Assembly (NCBI GenBank): GCA_029851415.1
Contig: CM056742.1
Span: forward strand, 155,377,121-155,441,120
Direction of reading: 5' to 3'
DNA: 64,000 nucleotides
Source: Eretmocerus hayati
Lineage: Eukaryota; Arthropoda; Insecta; Hymenoptera; Aphelinidae
A model generated the notes under the pieces. That model worked only from the letters and a program-made list of their open reading frames with translations, ran no database searches and was not told the DNA's origin. This document shows positions 14,079 through 24,538 of the stretch, one piece after another (positions within the stretch are counted from its first letter, which is position 1; each line of letters opens with the position of its first letter). A program made the translations under genes and the position numbers.

Positions 14079-14756
14079 TTTTTTGGTACTTTTGACTTCG
14101 TTTTTGTTAGTTACTAAAAGCTATGCCAAACAAAACTGGTGCAACCAATCTCAACGTACCTCAACTCATTTTTTTTTTTTTTTTCAACTTTAAGATGCTT
14201 TTTGCAAAATTGCAAAATTCGACTCCTAACCGATTCTACGCTTACATTAATAAAAAAAAGTGCAGTGTTCCTAATATGCGCCCGCCCCTTTTTTCGCATA
14301 TAGAAGGCTCTGCGCAATGCCGCAAGTACTTTTAGCACTTTTTTGTCGAGATATCATTATTTTTATGTGTATTTAGCGATTTCCAGCAGCATGGAGCCTT
14401 CAAGACGCATCAGATCTCGCAAAATATGCTAAAAATCGATTTTCATGTTAATTGTGAGGTTATGTGCACTCTAAATCATCGAGAATACCTTAATATTGTT
14501 TTTCCAGAGCTCCAGAATCGTGAAATGTCTATGAGGGCACATTAGGAACACATTGTCAAAATCTCGCAAAAAATCTCATTCTGCCAAAATCAAGATAACT
14601 CGGCTCCATTCCCTTAGAACCATACGTACTCCAGCTCATTTTAAAGGTCTTACAAATATATCCAAAAGGAGCTAAGATACGTTGAATAATATTGAGATGA
14701 GCCAAAACTATGAGCAAAACAAAAGTAGCGGGGGCATATTGGGCACACTTACCTTA

Positions 14757-14845
14757 CTCTGTAAAAGTCAATCAGTGGAATTCAGTGGAAACCAATAGAT
14801 TTTGACTGGTTTTCCACTGAGTTTCACTGTTTGACTTTTACAGAG
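14757..14845. mobile_element. 89-bp hairpin element next to composite element
   Basis: CTCTGTAAAAGTCAA at the left and TTGACTTTTACAGAG at the right, flanked by TA (14755-14756, 14846-14847). The centre also pairs (cagtggaa / ttccactg). The left TA is shared with the composite element at 11383-14754. Confidence 0.75.
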
Positions 14846-15839
14846 TATACGGAACACGATATTAGGAATAGCCAACGAATCCAACGAGTGGAAAAATATT
14901 CATATAACGCAGAGGATTCGCCAAAGAAATTACGTCGAGGATATAAATTGCAACGATTTTGCAGTTCTGCGAGCCTATTATTTGTTTGCTCACGGTTTTA
15001 AATTCAGTACAAAATTGAGATCAATTGCTGTTGCATATGTTTTGATCTCATTCTCGATCAGTGACCAATTTTTTGACATGAGAACCTGATGAGATCATAA
15101 ATTCGACCTACAAAGGAATGTTTGAAACTGAGATAACTGTTCAAAATCATAGCTGTTCGGAACCTTCTGCTTCATGAGATGGTCACACCAAAACGAATAA
15201 ACGAGATCGAACGACGACGGTTTCGTTATCTTAACGAGAGACTGCTCAGCTATAAATGTACCACGAGGTCTCACGAAGCAGGTGTTGACTCAATTATAAT
15301 ATTGGGATGCAGCAGGCACTAAATTTGGGCACTTTCATGCATCCTGATAAGGTTTATACATCACGGGGGATACATCTGCCGTGGTACACGAGGATTACAG
15401 TGACGCATAAAGGACATGTTACGGCGGCGTGTGGGCGAGACTTACATGCATCCGGAACATCAGGAATGTGGGATGGATCGGTGAGGTACGATAAGCCGCG
15501 AGCTCGGAATGCCACCGCAAAACTCCCTCCATTCCTTATTCCATCTTACACTTTCTTATAGCGGCACACATTCTTTGCTTCACTGATCATCGGACCCTTC
15601 TTATCTGTCTCCTCTTTCTTTTCATTTTTCAATTTTTCAAGTTGTAATAAATGTAAGTAAGATACACTTGCCCGTTACAAACGCCCGTCTTTTCTCGCGT
15701 CTTTTATCTTGATACGAATTTATACGTATCATCGAGTTATCGTATCTCAAATTTTTGATAAGTCGAAAAAAAATTGAGGTGTTTTGAGGATTCACAGAAT
15801 TCATATCAAGTATTGAGGATGATGACCGCTTCATGTATA
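14846..15839. other. Non-coding stretch with a GC-richer island
   Basis: About 15300-15560 is clearly richer in G and C than its surroundings and is preceded by a TATAAA at about 15251. It could hold a promoter or non-coding first exon, but no splice path or recognisable protein supports this. The 84-codon frame there is not recognised. Confidence 0.3.
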
Positions 15840-16811
15840 TGGGTAATTCCACCGAAAGTGGGATTTTTTGGGACAAAATCGTCACGAGGAGTGATTTAGG
15901 TCAAAAAATCATTTCAGACTCAGACGAGTTTCGGTGGCTCATAGCACTGGATTTGTAGTCGTTTGGGCACAAAAAGGAAGGACCTAGAGCCACGTATCTC
16001 AAAAATGAGGCCAGACGAAGATGATGCCAAAAGTTTAAGAGGTTGCGGAGAGGACGGAATTGACATTTCACCCCAAAAACTATTCCCACTGCGCGGCAAT
16101 TAATCGTAGACTCTTTTCCGCATAGATTTGCTCCAATGCAACCACATACTTCAAGAAAATGTGTTGTACAAAGCTATATACAGTGTGCCAGGGAGAAGTA
16201 CAACATGGGGACGGAAAGGACAAAAAATTTTGTACGCCATTTGGAAAACACGTTTTTATGGTGCGCCTAGTTGCAGATTTGAGTTTTCAGCTTATATCGC
16301 GCATGGATTAGATGTGCTTGGGTATCTAGAAATCAATTACTTCACTGGTTGGAAAGGTTCAATAGACGATCGAGGACTTTGACGACCTAATTAGTGCTGT
16401 GCAAGCCAAGCAGTTCCGGTACAAGCCCGTCTTCAAAATGTAGGATGGCCGTGCGCGAGGTGAGGGTTCAATTCGAGGTTTAATTTCGACTCGCAAAGTG
16501 GTGCATCATGTTATATTGGAAGTATTAAAAATTGGAGTGCATCGCTACATATAGGGGGTTTCGACTCTGTATTTGCGTCGCAGTGAATTCAAAAGTCGAA
16601 GTTCGGCTAAGCACAGGGGACGAAAAAAACATTTGGACCCTTTATCAGGCACTACAAATTACAGGAACGTTAGGATCGTCTCCAAAACTATTAACATAGT
16701 TGCGCACCAATAGAATACACCCCAGAAAATTTTCTACGATGCACATTCCAAGCCTTAGAAACTTAGAGGAACATGGAACACGGAAAATCACACTTTCGGC
16801 GGAACCACTCA
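15840..16811. mobile_element. 972-bp TIR element with TA duplication
   Basis: Left TGGGTAATTCCACCGAAAGT and right end, read on the other strand, TGAGTGGTTCCGCCGAAAGT. TA flanks at 15838-15839 and 16812-16813. TIR similarity continues into GGGATTTTTT / GTGATTTTCC. No transposase frame; non-autonomous. Confidence 0.7.
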
Positions 16812-18815
16812 TACATATGTAATTTATGTTGAGTTTGGGAGAAAGTGATTGGTAAAATGGAACACTTGCGCGCTCATTTAATTTACCAGAGGTACAGAGA
16901 TCCCCAACGAAAGGGAGAAGGGAAGGGTTGACCCGTCACTTTGCTCGATATAGTATGACTGAATGGAATTTTTTTTAAGCTGGCTGTGGTTGGATTATGG
17001 TCTGCGTATAAAAACGCAAGAGATTGGCGTGATAGAGCGCATTATTTGCGGTTCACTGAAAAACTGCGTTAAAACGTGCGTAATAAGCTCCCAACCTGTT
17101 ATTCTCGTGAAGTGGTGGCGCGTCATGGGTTTGGATTTTTGATCTGGTAAATCTGAATTGGAAATCTGAATATTAATTATTGCTGTGTATATTGTCAAGG
17201 TTGTTTTACCGGAGATTATGGATCGGTATTAATTACCCAAAAATTTTTGAACGGATTATTATTGGGAGCAAAGGTAAAAGTAATCGCCATTGCTATCGGT
17301 ATACGGTGTTTGACCCAAATATTACAGAGTTTGCAGCGAATGAAATATGAAGCCAGAGGCGAATCCGATGAATGATAATTCGACTCAACCTTCTGTCCAA
17401 TCAACTCGCTGGATACAATTATTAGAGGACTAACGACGAACTTCATTTGAAACTGATTGTTTGTTTAAATATTTTGATTTACAAATAAAATATTGATGCA
17501 TCAACGATCAGTCAATTGGATTCGAAAATATCCTGCTCTACAGTAATTTAAACAGACCAACTTCCGGAAGATCTCAATTGTCGTAGATCGAAGCTTAAGT
17601 CAAACCATTTAGTAATTTTGCAGCAGAAAAAGGATCTTTCGTACCAAGCAAGATTCTAAGGCTATGGGATTTTGTGGGGACAGGAAATTGTAGAGTTCAG
17701 ATACATTTGATGATTTTGAAAACGGCATTGATCTAGAGAAATTAACATTGAAACGAGAAAGTATTTCGAGATCGAGATGAATGATCAATGTGGAAATCGA
17801 ATCTGAAATTCATTACTGGTGAATAATTTATGAAATACAATGTCATTCAGGTTAACGGATTGACAAGCTATGAGAACTATTGAATTTACAATGGCGACGA
17901 AGTAATATGTTTCCGACATAAAAACGCGGGAGTGAAGCAGTTGAGTACGCTTGGACTTTGAAAATTTCTAGGTGTCCGACGTGATTGTTCACCAGAATGA
18001 CGGTTTCGCTGTCGCGGACTAGGGTGACTTCTGGAACCCCCAAGAAATTGCGCAAAAGGTGGTCTTATCTATTTCAAAACTTTCGAGAATAGAAAAGAAT
18101 TGCCACCGTTTGATCCAGAAGTTCTAAAGCCCACTGTAGCTTGTTTTCAGAAAATGTCTGATAGAAAAAAAGACTGAACCAAGACGAATTTTCGCGCAAA
18201 ATTGACCTTGGCACTATCAAATAATACATTTCACTTGCACTTTATGGAAGGTTTGCACAATTTTGTTTGACAATTCTTCACTTGGTCAATTTGCTCTGAA
18301 CATAGGTCATCTTGTGTTTTAAATCGAATATATCGGTGTCAATGGACTTGTGAGCTGTGGCTTACCAGTCCTAGATAATGCAACACCTTTACTGGCATTT
18401 ACACTACCTATCTATCCTACAGCGACAAAATTGGAAAGAACAATTCACATAAACGGAACGAAGATGTCAATTTCAGTGGTATCACATTGATTGTTACCCA
18501 ACAAACCAATGCAAAATCCATCCCTAATAAATCAATTGTTTTATTTTCTATAGACTTTACTCCCAGTCCCCATATGCAATAAGAAAAATTGAATTTCAAT
18601 CAATGATCAATGCAATATGAAAAGCTGACCATCACAGGCATCAATTCGTGAGTATCTATATATATATATATTGGTGTGGCGGGAAAACGGGATATTAGGC
18701 GGATGAAGATAATGGATGTGCGTAGAAAATGAGAGTATTATACGTAGTAGTGGCGATTCACGCAAACGGGGTTGACGGCGCGTGTGCGAAATTCTATTCT
18801 TAGATTGCTTAAGGA

Positions 18816-18825
18816 TTATTTTTAG
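18816..18825 (-). promoter_or_regulatory. MEF2-type site in upstream intron
   Basis: TTATTTTTAG, on the minus strand CTAAAAATAA, fits the MEF2 consensus YTA(A/T)4TAR. MEF2 drives muscle genes, and Zasp52 is a muscle gene. One 10-mer in AT-rich DNA is weak. Confidence 0.2.
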
Positions 18826-19878
18826 CCAGCATCGGCTGCTTTCACGTTATATATTTGCGACAGCTTTAACCCTGACTTACGTGTATAGACCATTTTGCCC
18901 AGAGTAGTTATAACCATCATCACTTGTATCCCATATCACGTCACGCCATCGACCCTGTCACTCCACTCAACTTCAACATTTTTCTTACTTCCGTTACACA
19001 GAGTACATATATATAGTCTCGTTACTTCGCACTCGTAGCAAAATTTAATTTACAAGCTTAAATATTTCGTGTATATTCTTTGTCGTTGCTGGACTAGATG
19101 TGTCAATTTTGTTGTGGCTTTGGATTCTGAACTTGCTTATAACTGTTTTCAAAGTTCAATTTATTTCGAATGTGACATTTTCTGTTAATGATCGGCTGAG
19201 ATTTGAAAGAAGATGACTACTAAAATTTCAGGAGGAATTTTATCGATATGCTATGTTTTAGAGCCAATATAGAGACAAAATCAATTGGTGCACTTATGGG
19301 GATTGGACAACTAAAAATGCAATTGCTAGTGTTCAATCAATTCATTCATTCGAGGGAATTTACTTATATTAAATGAACGATTTTCTAGGGGATTTTTGTT
19401 GAAAATTCTCGAAGTTAACTTTTTTCTTCCCAGCAAACTCTTTTGCAAGAACGAATCGTTTCAAATTCAAACCGATTTAGAAAGCACACGACGTTACTCA
19501 GATTTACATTTTCGGCGATGGAGATATCTTGTTCCACGGATCTTGGACACACACCCGAACCGTGTAAAAATGAGTACAAAGACCACAATAAATCGCTCCT
19601 CGGCTCACGGAATCATGCTTACCATAATGCAGAATTTTGTGCTCCAAAAACATCTCCAGATCCAATGAAAAAATGAACAATCAAACTCAAAACACAGAAA
19701 AGCTTTGATGCAAAACAGAAACCGCCAAAATGCATGAAGCTAAGGTGTAATCCAACTAAAACATGCTATTACTTGAATTCTCAAATAAAAACAATCTAAA
19801 CTCATATGTAAGTCTCAATCAAGTCTGGTGAAAGCTTGCGACATCGATTCGCACTTACGCGAAGCTCCAAATCAACTC

Positions 19879-19879
<1 letters not shown>

Positions 19880-19917
<38 letters not shown>
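19880..19917 (+). repeat. CAT trinucleotide microsatellite
   Basis: About 12 uninterrupted cat units, ending in cag. Not within a supported coding exon. Confidence 0.9.
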
Positions 19918-20073
19918 GTAAAATCTATAAACCAGCCTCGAGAGAAGAATCTATCTCAAGCTTCTCAGTCTCGGAACAGCTGCAACTCGTAATAAATTAT
20001 TTCTCGTGTACACTAAAGCAAGATACTGATGCTTCTCTTCTATTCTTAAGATCTTGAGCGATGCCATACTATA

Positions 20074-20089
20074 TACTTACATATATATT
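20074..20089. repeat. LINE target-site duplication, left
   Basis: tacttacatatatatt, identical to 25744-25759, bordering the AAT-type tail of the element. Confidence 0.9.
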
Positions 20090-20505
20090 ATTATTATTAT
20101 TATTGATTTATTGAACCTTTCGGTTATAATAGTATATCTTGTTCTTACAAATATGACGTATGTCTACAGTAGTGAAAAATTACAACATATCCAGATCTTT
20201 TTACAAAAATAAATTGACATATTCTTTTTCTTTGATTGTATGCACCTACACTGTGCTTTGTACTGGAATGCTTACTGTAGTAGTGAAAATAAAATAAAAT
20301 CGCATAGGAACTCTTTACAAAAGTAACATAAAAATATTCTTTGATTTTGAATGTTTTGCACTCTCACTGTGCTTAGTGCTATTACTCTTCATACACCTTC
20401 TTTCCTGCTTGCAGACTTCTCTTCCTTGCTTCACCCATTCTTTCCTCTTTCTTTCACCCTCTTGCCTCTGTGTCCATACCTCCTTTCCTGTCGGGTGATC
20501 TTTAC

Positions 20506-21267
20506 TTATATCCTCCTGGCTACCCCTATAGGAGTGCCAATGTAGCTTCTTTCTTCTTCGCTCCATATCATTCTGTATAGTTGCTCGTTTCTTTCTGCGT
20601 ACACTACCTCTCCTACTATCTCTACTTCAAAGCCGTCTCTCACCATCCTGTCTATTGCTTCTTGTTTCCTTCTTTCTATCCATCTTTCCTCTGCGCTTTT
20701 GAATTCCTCTATTATGTACTCTTTTTCTCCTATTCTTGACATTGTCTCCTTCATTTTTCTTATTATTTCTGCATTGTGTGTCTTGAGTACCCATGAGGTG
20801 TTTCTTTGTACCCTGCCTTTTTTTCCTAGGCTTTCTAGCCACCAATCTTCTCTGTTTGTGTCTCTGCCCAGTTTTTCTATTATCCACTGTTCCACCCTCT
20901 TGCCTCTATTTGCTACACCTTTTCTAATCACTACTGCTCTCACTTCTTGCCTCTCTTGTATTTCAGTTTCACTTTCTTCAGAGCTCATCACACTTTCATT
21001 TTCACTTGATGAGTTTTCTAACCTCCCTCTTTCCAGTTCTTCCAATCTGCGCTGTAGCTCTCTATTTTCTTCTTGCAGTCTGTTGGTATTTTCCTCTGCT
21101 TCTTGTCTCCTCCTTCTTTCCTCTTCTAATGCTTCTCTATGACTTTCCATATTAGATTTTGGTATTTTTGGAACTTGTACTTTTGCTGTGGCTGCTTGCG
21201 CTTTGTAGCATGTACCGGTGGCCGGCTGCTGCGTCTGCCCGCGCCTTCCCTGTTCCTGTTCCTGCAT
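20506..21267 (-). CDS. LINE ORF3: second ORF1-like protein downstream of RT
   Basis: 253 residues starting 53 nt after the ORF2 stop; the frame is open upstream to about 21363, overlapping ORF2. Gln-rich N-terminus, then a heptad-rich helix (about 45-85, with LEEERRRRQEAEENTNRLQE), an acidic Ser/Glu stretch, and a domain starting RAVVIRKG with RVEQWIIEKL, then NAEIIRKMKETM, a YIIEEFKSAEERW segment and VYAERNEQLYRMIW. This order parallels ORF1 (IIIGKK, KVEQWI, SEKWREIM, IYIEKDLTWQERE, IWKW). I infer a diverged ORF1 paralogue. An alternative is a captured unrelated coiled-coil ORF. Confidence 0.75.
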   Translation of the reverse strand: MQEQEQGRRGQTQQPATGTCYKAQAATAKVQVPKIPKSNMESHREALEEERRRRQEAEENTNRLQEENRELQRRLEELERGRLENSSSENESVMSSEESETEIQERQEVRAVVIRKGVANRGKRVEQWIIEKLGRDTNREDWWLESLGKKGRVQRNTSWVLKTHNAEIIRKMKETMSRIGEKEYIIEEFKSAEERWIERRKQEAIDRMVRDGFEVEIVGEVVYAERNEQLYRMIWSEEERSYIGTPIGVARRI

Positions 21268-21319
21268 TCCCGGTTCTGTTCCTGTTCCTTCCTTTTTCTT
21301 TCTGTCTTCTGCTAGTTGT

Positions 21320-24300
21320 TTACGTCCTGTCTTCGATTCTTTTTCTTTTCCATTCGATATCTTTCAGCCATCCTACCTTTTTCCAGTTGCCTTTCAAGAT
21401 TTCCATCCAGTTTTCTCCTTTCTTTGTTACTTCGCATTCCACAAAGACATGTCTCATAGTTTCTTTTTCTTTCTTGCATATTCTGCAGACTTTTTGGTCC
21501 TCCTCTTTCCAATATTCGTTCCCCCTTGCCTCATTTCCCAGTCTAAATCTCGCGATGGTGCTGAGATTTTTCTTTACTGAATTCTCCGTGGAGTGAACGT
21601 ATCTTGTGGTGCTGTTGTCTAGCAGCCATTCCTTTAGCTCCTCACAGTATCTGGAATTTCTCACCTTACTTATGGCAGTTTGCTTATCTTGGTCCTTTTT
21701 GCTTTGTTCCAGTATTCTGTATCTCTCTTTTCTGTCTTCTATTCTTGTTTCCAGTTCGCTTTCTGACCAACCTTTATCGTTGAACCACCTCCTCCTTGCC
21801 TCTTTTAATTTTTTGTCAGCCTTTTCTTCTCTTAGTTCTCTCCACAATTCTTTCCTAATGCTTCCTTCTGTGTCCTCTTCTAGTTTTTCTTCATATTTCA
21901 GGCACCTTGTTCCTGTCTTCACAGCTATCTTGTTTCTACCTACCTCATTTAGAATGAGGTAGTTTGGTGTGTGTCTTTGGAGCTTGAGTACCCATTTTAT
22001 ATATTTTGTCTGTATGCTCTCAATCTCCTTCCATTCTCTCCAGCCCCAAATCTCCACACCATATGATAGAATACTCACAATTAGTGTATCAAGCAACTTC
22101 ATTCTCTTTCCCCATTCGTTCCTGAAGAGTCTTTCACCCATGCTCCATACCTTTCCTAAAGCTGTATTTGCCTTCCTTGTTATGTATCTGATGTGTTCTT
22201 CGTCCTCGTTGTTTCTTTTTAGTACGTACCCCAGATATCTGAACTCTTTGACTTGTTCGATTTCATTGCCTTCTAATGTGAATGTGAACTTCTTCTGTTT
22301 TCCTTTCCCTTTCCTGCAGACCATGATCTTCGTTTTCTTCACATTTATTTCTAGCCCTTTCTCCTTGACGTATCTACCTGCTTTCCTCAGTAACTCCTTC
22401 AGGCCTTCTTCGTTATTTGCTATTAGGCAGATATCATCCGCATAGCTTATGCCCCAGATTTTCAAGCTTCTTCCAATTCTGCTGCCTCCCTCTTGTACTC
22501 TCTCCATTCTTTCGAAAAGGTCTACCAAACCTATATTAAATAGGATTGGGCTTAGTGGGCAGCCTTGTCTGACTCCTTCTGTAGTGTAGAACTCCCCTAT
22601 TACCTCTCCATCTATCTCTATTTCGCATTTGGTTTCCTCGTAGATTTCTTCTATTCTTACCCTTAGCTGTTCACTCACCTCCAACTTTCGCATATTTCTC
22701 CATATGCACTCTCTTTTTATCCTATCGAATGCGCCTTTCAGGTCTATGAAAAGCAGGAACGCCTTTCCTTTTTCTTTTTCAATTTCTTTCCCCACTATCC
22801 TTTTCAGGGCATATATGGCATCTATGGTTCCTCTTCCTTTCCTGAACCCCATCTGCTCATCTCTCAGCTTGCCTCCTTCTTCCAGCTCTCTTTCCAGTCT
22901 GTTTCTGATTATTTCTGCATAGATCTTGTATGCCGTGTCCATCATGGTTAATCCTCTGTGATTCCCTGTCTCTCTTTTGTCCCCTCCCTTGTGGATGGGG
23001 ATGACTTTTCCTTTCTTCCATTCCTCTGGGAATACTCCTTCCATCCAGGCTTTGTTGAGAATTCCTCTCAGTTCCTCCTTTGTCTCTTTCGTGGCAAATA
23101 TCCATGCTTCATTCTTTATACCGTCCGGGCCACTTGCTTTTTTCTTCTTGAGTTTCTTTATGGCCTTATCAATTTCTATCTCTGTTATCTCTCCTTCATC
23201 TTCCCATTTTCTCTTTTCTTGCGTGTAGCTTTTCTCTGGTTTTTCTTCTTGTCCTCTGAATTGTTCTTTGAAGTGTGCTAGCCACTCCTCCTTTGTTATG
23301 TTCTTGTTTAGCCCTTCTCTCCGTCTCTTCTTGCCATTTATCATTTTCCAAAATTTCTTCTCAGACTTGTCCTTCAGCATTTCTTCTATTTGTCTTTCTC
23401 CCTCTTCTCTCTTCTTTTTCTCTATCAGCTTTCTATATTCAGTTCTTTTTGCATAGTATTCTCCACCTCTTGCCTTGTCATCTTTCACTTTCTGGAACAG
23501 TTCTAGTAATTCCTCCTTTTTCCGCCAGCATTCTTCATCCCACCAGGTTTGTGAGTCCGTGTCTTTTTCCTCAATTTGTCTCGTGGTTGTCGCTTGTCTT
23601 ATTCTGTTCTTTAGGCTGGTCCACTCGCCCGTTTTGGTCCATCTCTCCTGTTCTTTCTTGTATTTTTCTCTTGCTTCCTCATCCCAGATCTGAATACTTT
23701 TGCTTCTTTTCGCATTTCTTTCTATTTTTCTTTTTAGCGTTATCTCGAGCGGCATGTGGTCTGATTTTGTCCTCTCTCCCACTTTCAATTCCTCTATCTT
23801 CTCCATGCCCTCCAGATTTGAGATTGCATAGTCTATCACCGTATTTCCTCTTGCTCCTATATAAGTATACTTCCCGTCTTCATCTCCTTTATGCCCTCCG
23901 TTGAGTATGATTAGCCCTTGCGATTCCAAATGCCTCAGCATTTTTTGTCCTTCTGCATTTATGACCTTGTCTTTTGACTTTCTCCTACTTTCCTGTATAT
24001 CGTAGCCTCCCTCTTCCCCGGTCCTTGCATTCATATCGCCTAGGATCAGAATGTTGATTCCTGCTTGTTCTGTGGTTTGCTCTTCAATTTGTCTCCAGTT
24101 GTCCTCTTTCTCTTTGTTCATATACGTTAGAATTATATTCCATTGTTCCTTCTTGATGTTCAGTTTGCAACTGAGCATCTCTTCGTTCAATTTTGCTATG
24201 TCTGCCTTCAGGGCTTTCTTTATTGCTAGTAGCATCCCTCCGCTTGCTCTACCTCTTTTGTTTTGTCTTCTTGCCTCAATTGTTGTTATGTCATATTCTC

Positions 24301-24538
24301 CTAGCTTTCTTCCTATGCCTGTCTCCTCCTTGCCTTCCATCCATGTTTCTGCTAGAAAAATAATCTCAAATTCTTTCAAATATGCCCACGTTTTGTGGCT
24401 GATGTTTTTGGCGCCCGCTATGTTCCATGCTATAATCTTCATCTCCTTTGTTTCTCTCTTTTGGTTCTGTCCTCCTCCATTCCTTACCAGTCTGAAAGGG
24501 TTTGTTTTCTTTCTCGTTCCATTTCCAGATTTGTCCAT
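21320..24538 (-). CDS. LINE ORF2: AP endonuclease plus reverse transcriptase
   Basis: The open frame is 1072 residues from the first Met. The likely start is Met33 (24442), because MKIIAWNIAGAKN is the first strand of the exonuclease-endonuclease-phosphatase fold. Catalytic landmarks: AETW (about 63), GDMNART (about 167) and SDHMPLE (about 259). The reverse transcriptase follows at about 470-730, with GPDGIKNEAW, MGFRKGRGTIDAIY, FIDLKGAFD, EGVRQGCPLSPILF and the catalytic YADD (about 699). A C-terminal zinc motif CRICKKEKETMRHVFVEC (C-x2-C-x8-H-x4-C) closes the protein. All key residues are present, so it may be active. It overlaps ORF1 by about 77 nt from Met33. Confidence 0.95.
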   Translation of the reverse strand: MDKSGNGTRKKTNPFRLVRNGGGQNQKRETKEMKIIAWNIAGAKNISHKTWAYLKEFEIIFLAETWMEGKEETGIGRKLGEYDITTIEARRQNKRGRASGGMLLAIKKALKADIAKLNEEMLSCKLNIKKEQWNIILTYMNKEKEDNWRQIEEQTTEQAGINILILGDMNARTGEEGGYDIQESRRKSKDKVINAEGQKMLRHLESQGLIILNGGHKGDEDGKYTYIGARGNTVIDYAISNLEGMEKIEELKVGERTKSDHMPLEITLKRKIERNAKRSKSIQIWDEEAREKYKKEQERWTKTGEWTSLKNRIRQATTTRQIEEKDTDSQTWWDEECWRKKEELLELFQKVKDDKARGGEYYAKRTEYRKLIEKKKREEGERQIEEMLKDKSEKKFWKMINGKKRRREGLNKNITKEEWLAHFKEQFRGQEEKPEKSYTQEKRKWEDEGEITEIEIDKAIKKLKKKKASGPDGIKNEAWIFATKETKEELRGILNKAWMEGVFPEEWKKGKVIPIHKGGDKRETGNHRGLTMMDTAYKIYAEIIRNRLERELEEGGKLRDEQMGFRKGRGTIDAIYALKRIVGKEIEKEKGKAFLLFIDLKGAFDRIKRECIWRNMRKLEVSEQLRVRIEEIYEETKCEIEIDGEVIGEFYTTEGVRQGCPLSPILFNIGLVDLFERMERVQEGGSRIGRSLKIWGISYADDICLIANNEEGLKELLRKAGRYVKEKGLEINVKKTKIMVCRKGKGKQKKFTFTLEGNEIEQVKEFRYLGYVLKRNNEDEEHIRYITRKANTALGKVWSMGERLFRNEWGKRMKLLDTLIVSILSYGVEIWGWREWKEIESIQTKYIKWVLKLQRHTPNYLILNEVGRNKIAVKTGTRCLKYEEKLEEDTEGSIRKELWRELREEKADKKLKEARRRWFNDKGWSESELETRIEDRKERYRILEQSKKDQDKQTAISKVRNSRYCEELKEWLLDNSTTRYVHSTENSVKKNLSTIARFRLGNEARGNEYWKEEDQKVCRICKKEKETMRHVFVECEVTKKGENWMEILKGNWKKVGWLKDIEWKRKRIEDRT

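Larger units (their letters stand above)
11383..14754. mobile_element. Composite 3.4-kb TIR element
   Basis: Left end AGGCGAGTGTGCCTAATATG is matched on the opposite strand at the right end (AGGTAAGTGTGCCCAATATG), both flanked by TA (11381-11382, 14755-14756). A diverged extra copy of the terminus lies inside at about 14258-14330. Between about 11553 and 14080 sits a different repeat family with internal tandem duplication, so the outer element seems to have been split by an insertion. No transposase frame seen. Confidence 0.65.
16812..20073. other. Non-coding stretch before the LINE
   Basis: AT-rich, with the CAT microsatellite at 19880-19917, a short TA-rich run at about 18657-18671 and a MEF2-like site at 18816. 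No gene seen. Confidence 0.55.

Noticed and set aside
16440..16480. tRNA-like A box and B box (gggttcaattc), possible SINE
   Set aside because: Box spacing and B-box match are poor, and the stretch lies inside the 15840-16811 TIR element.
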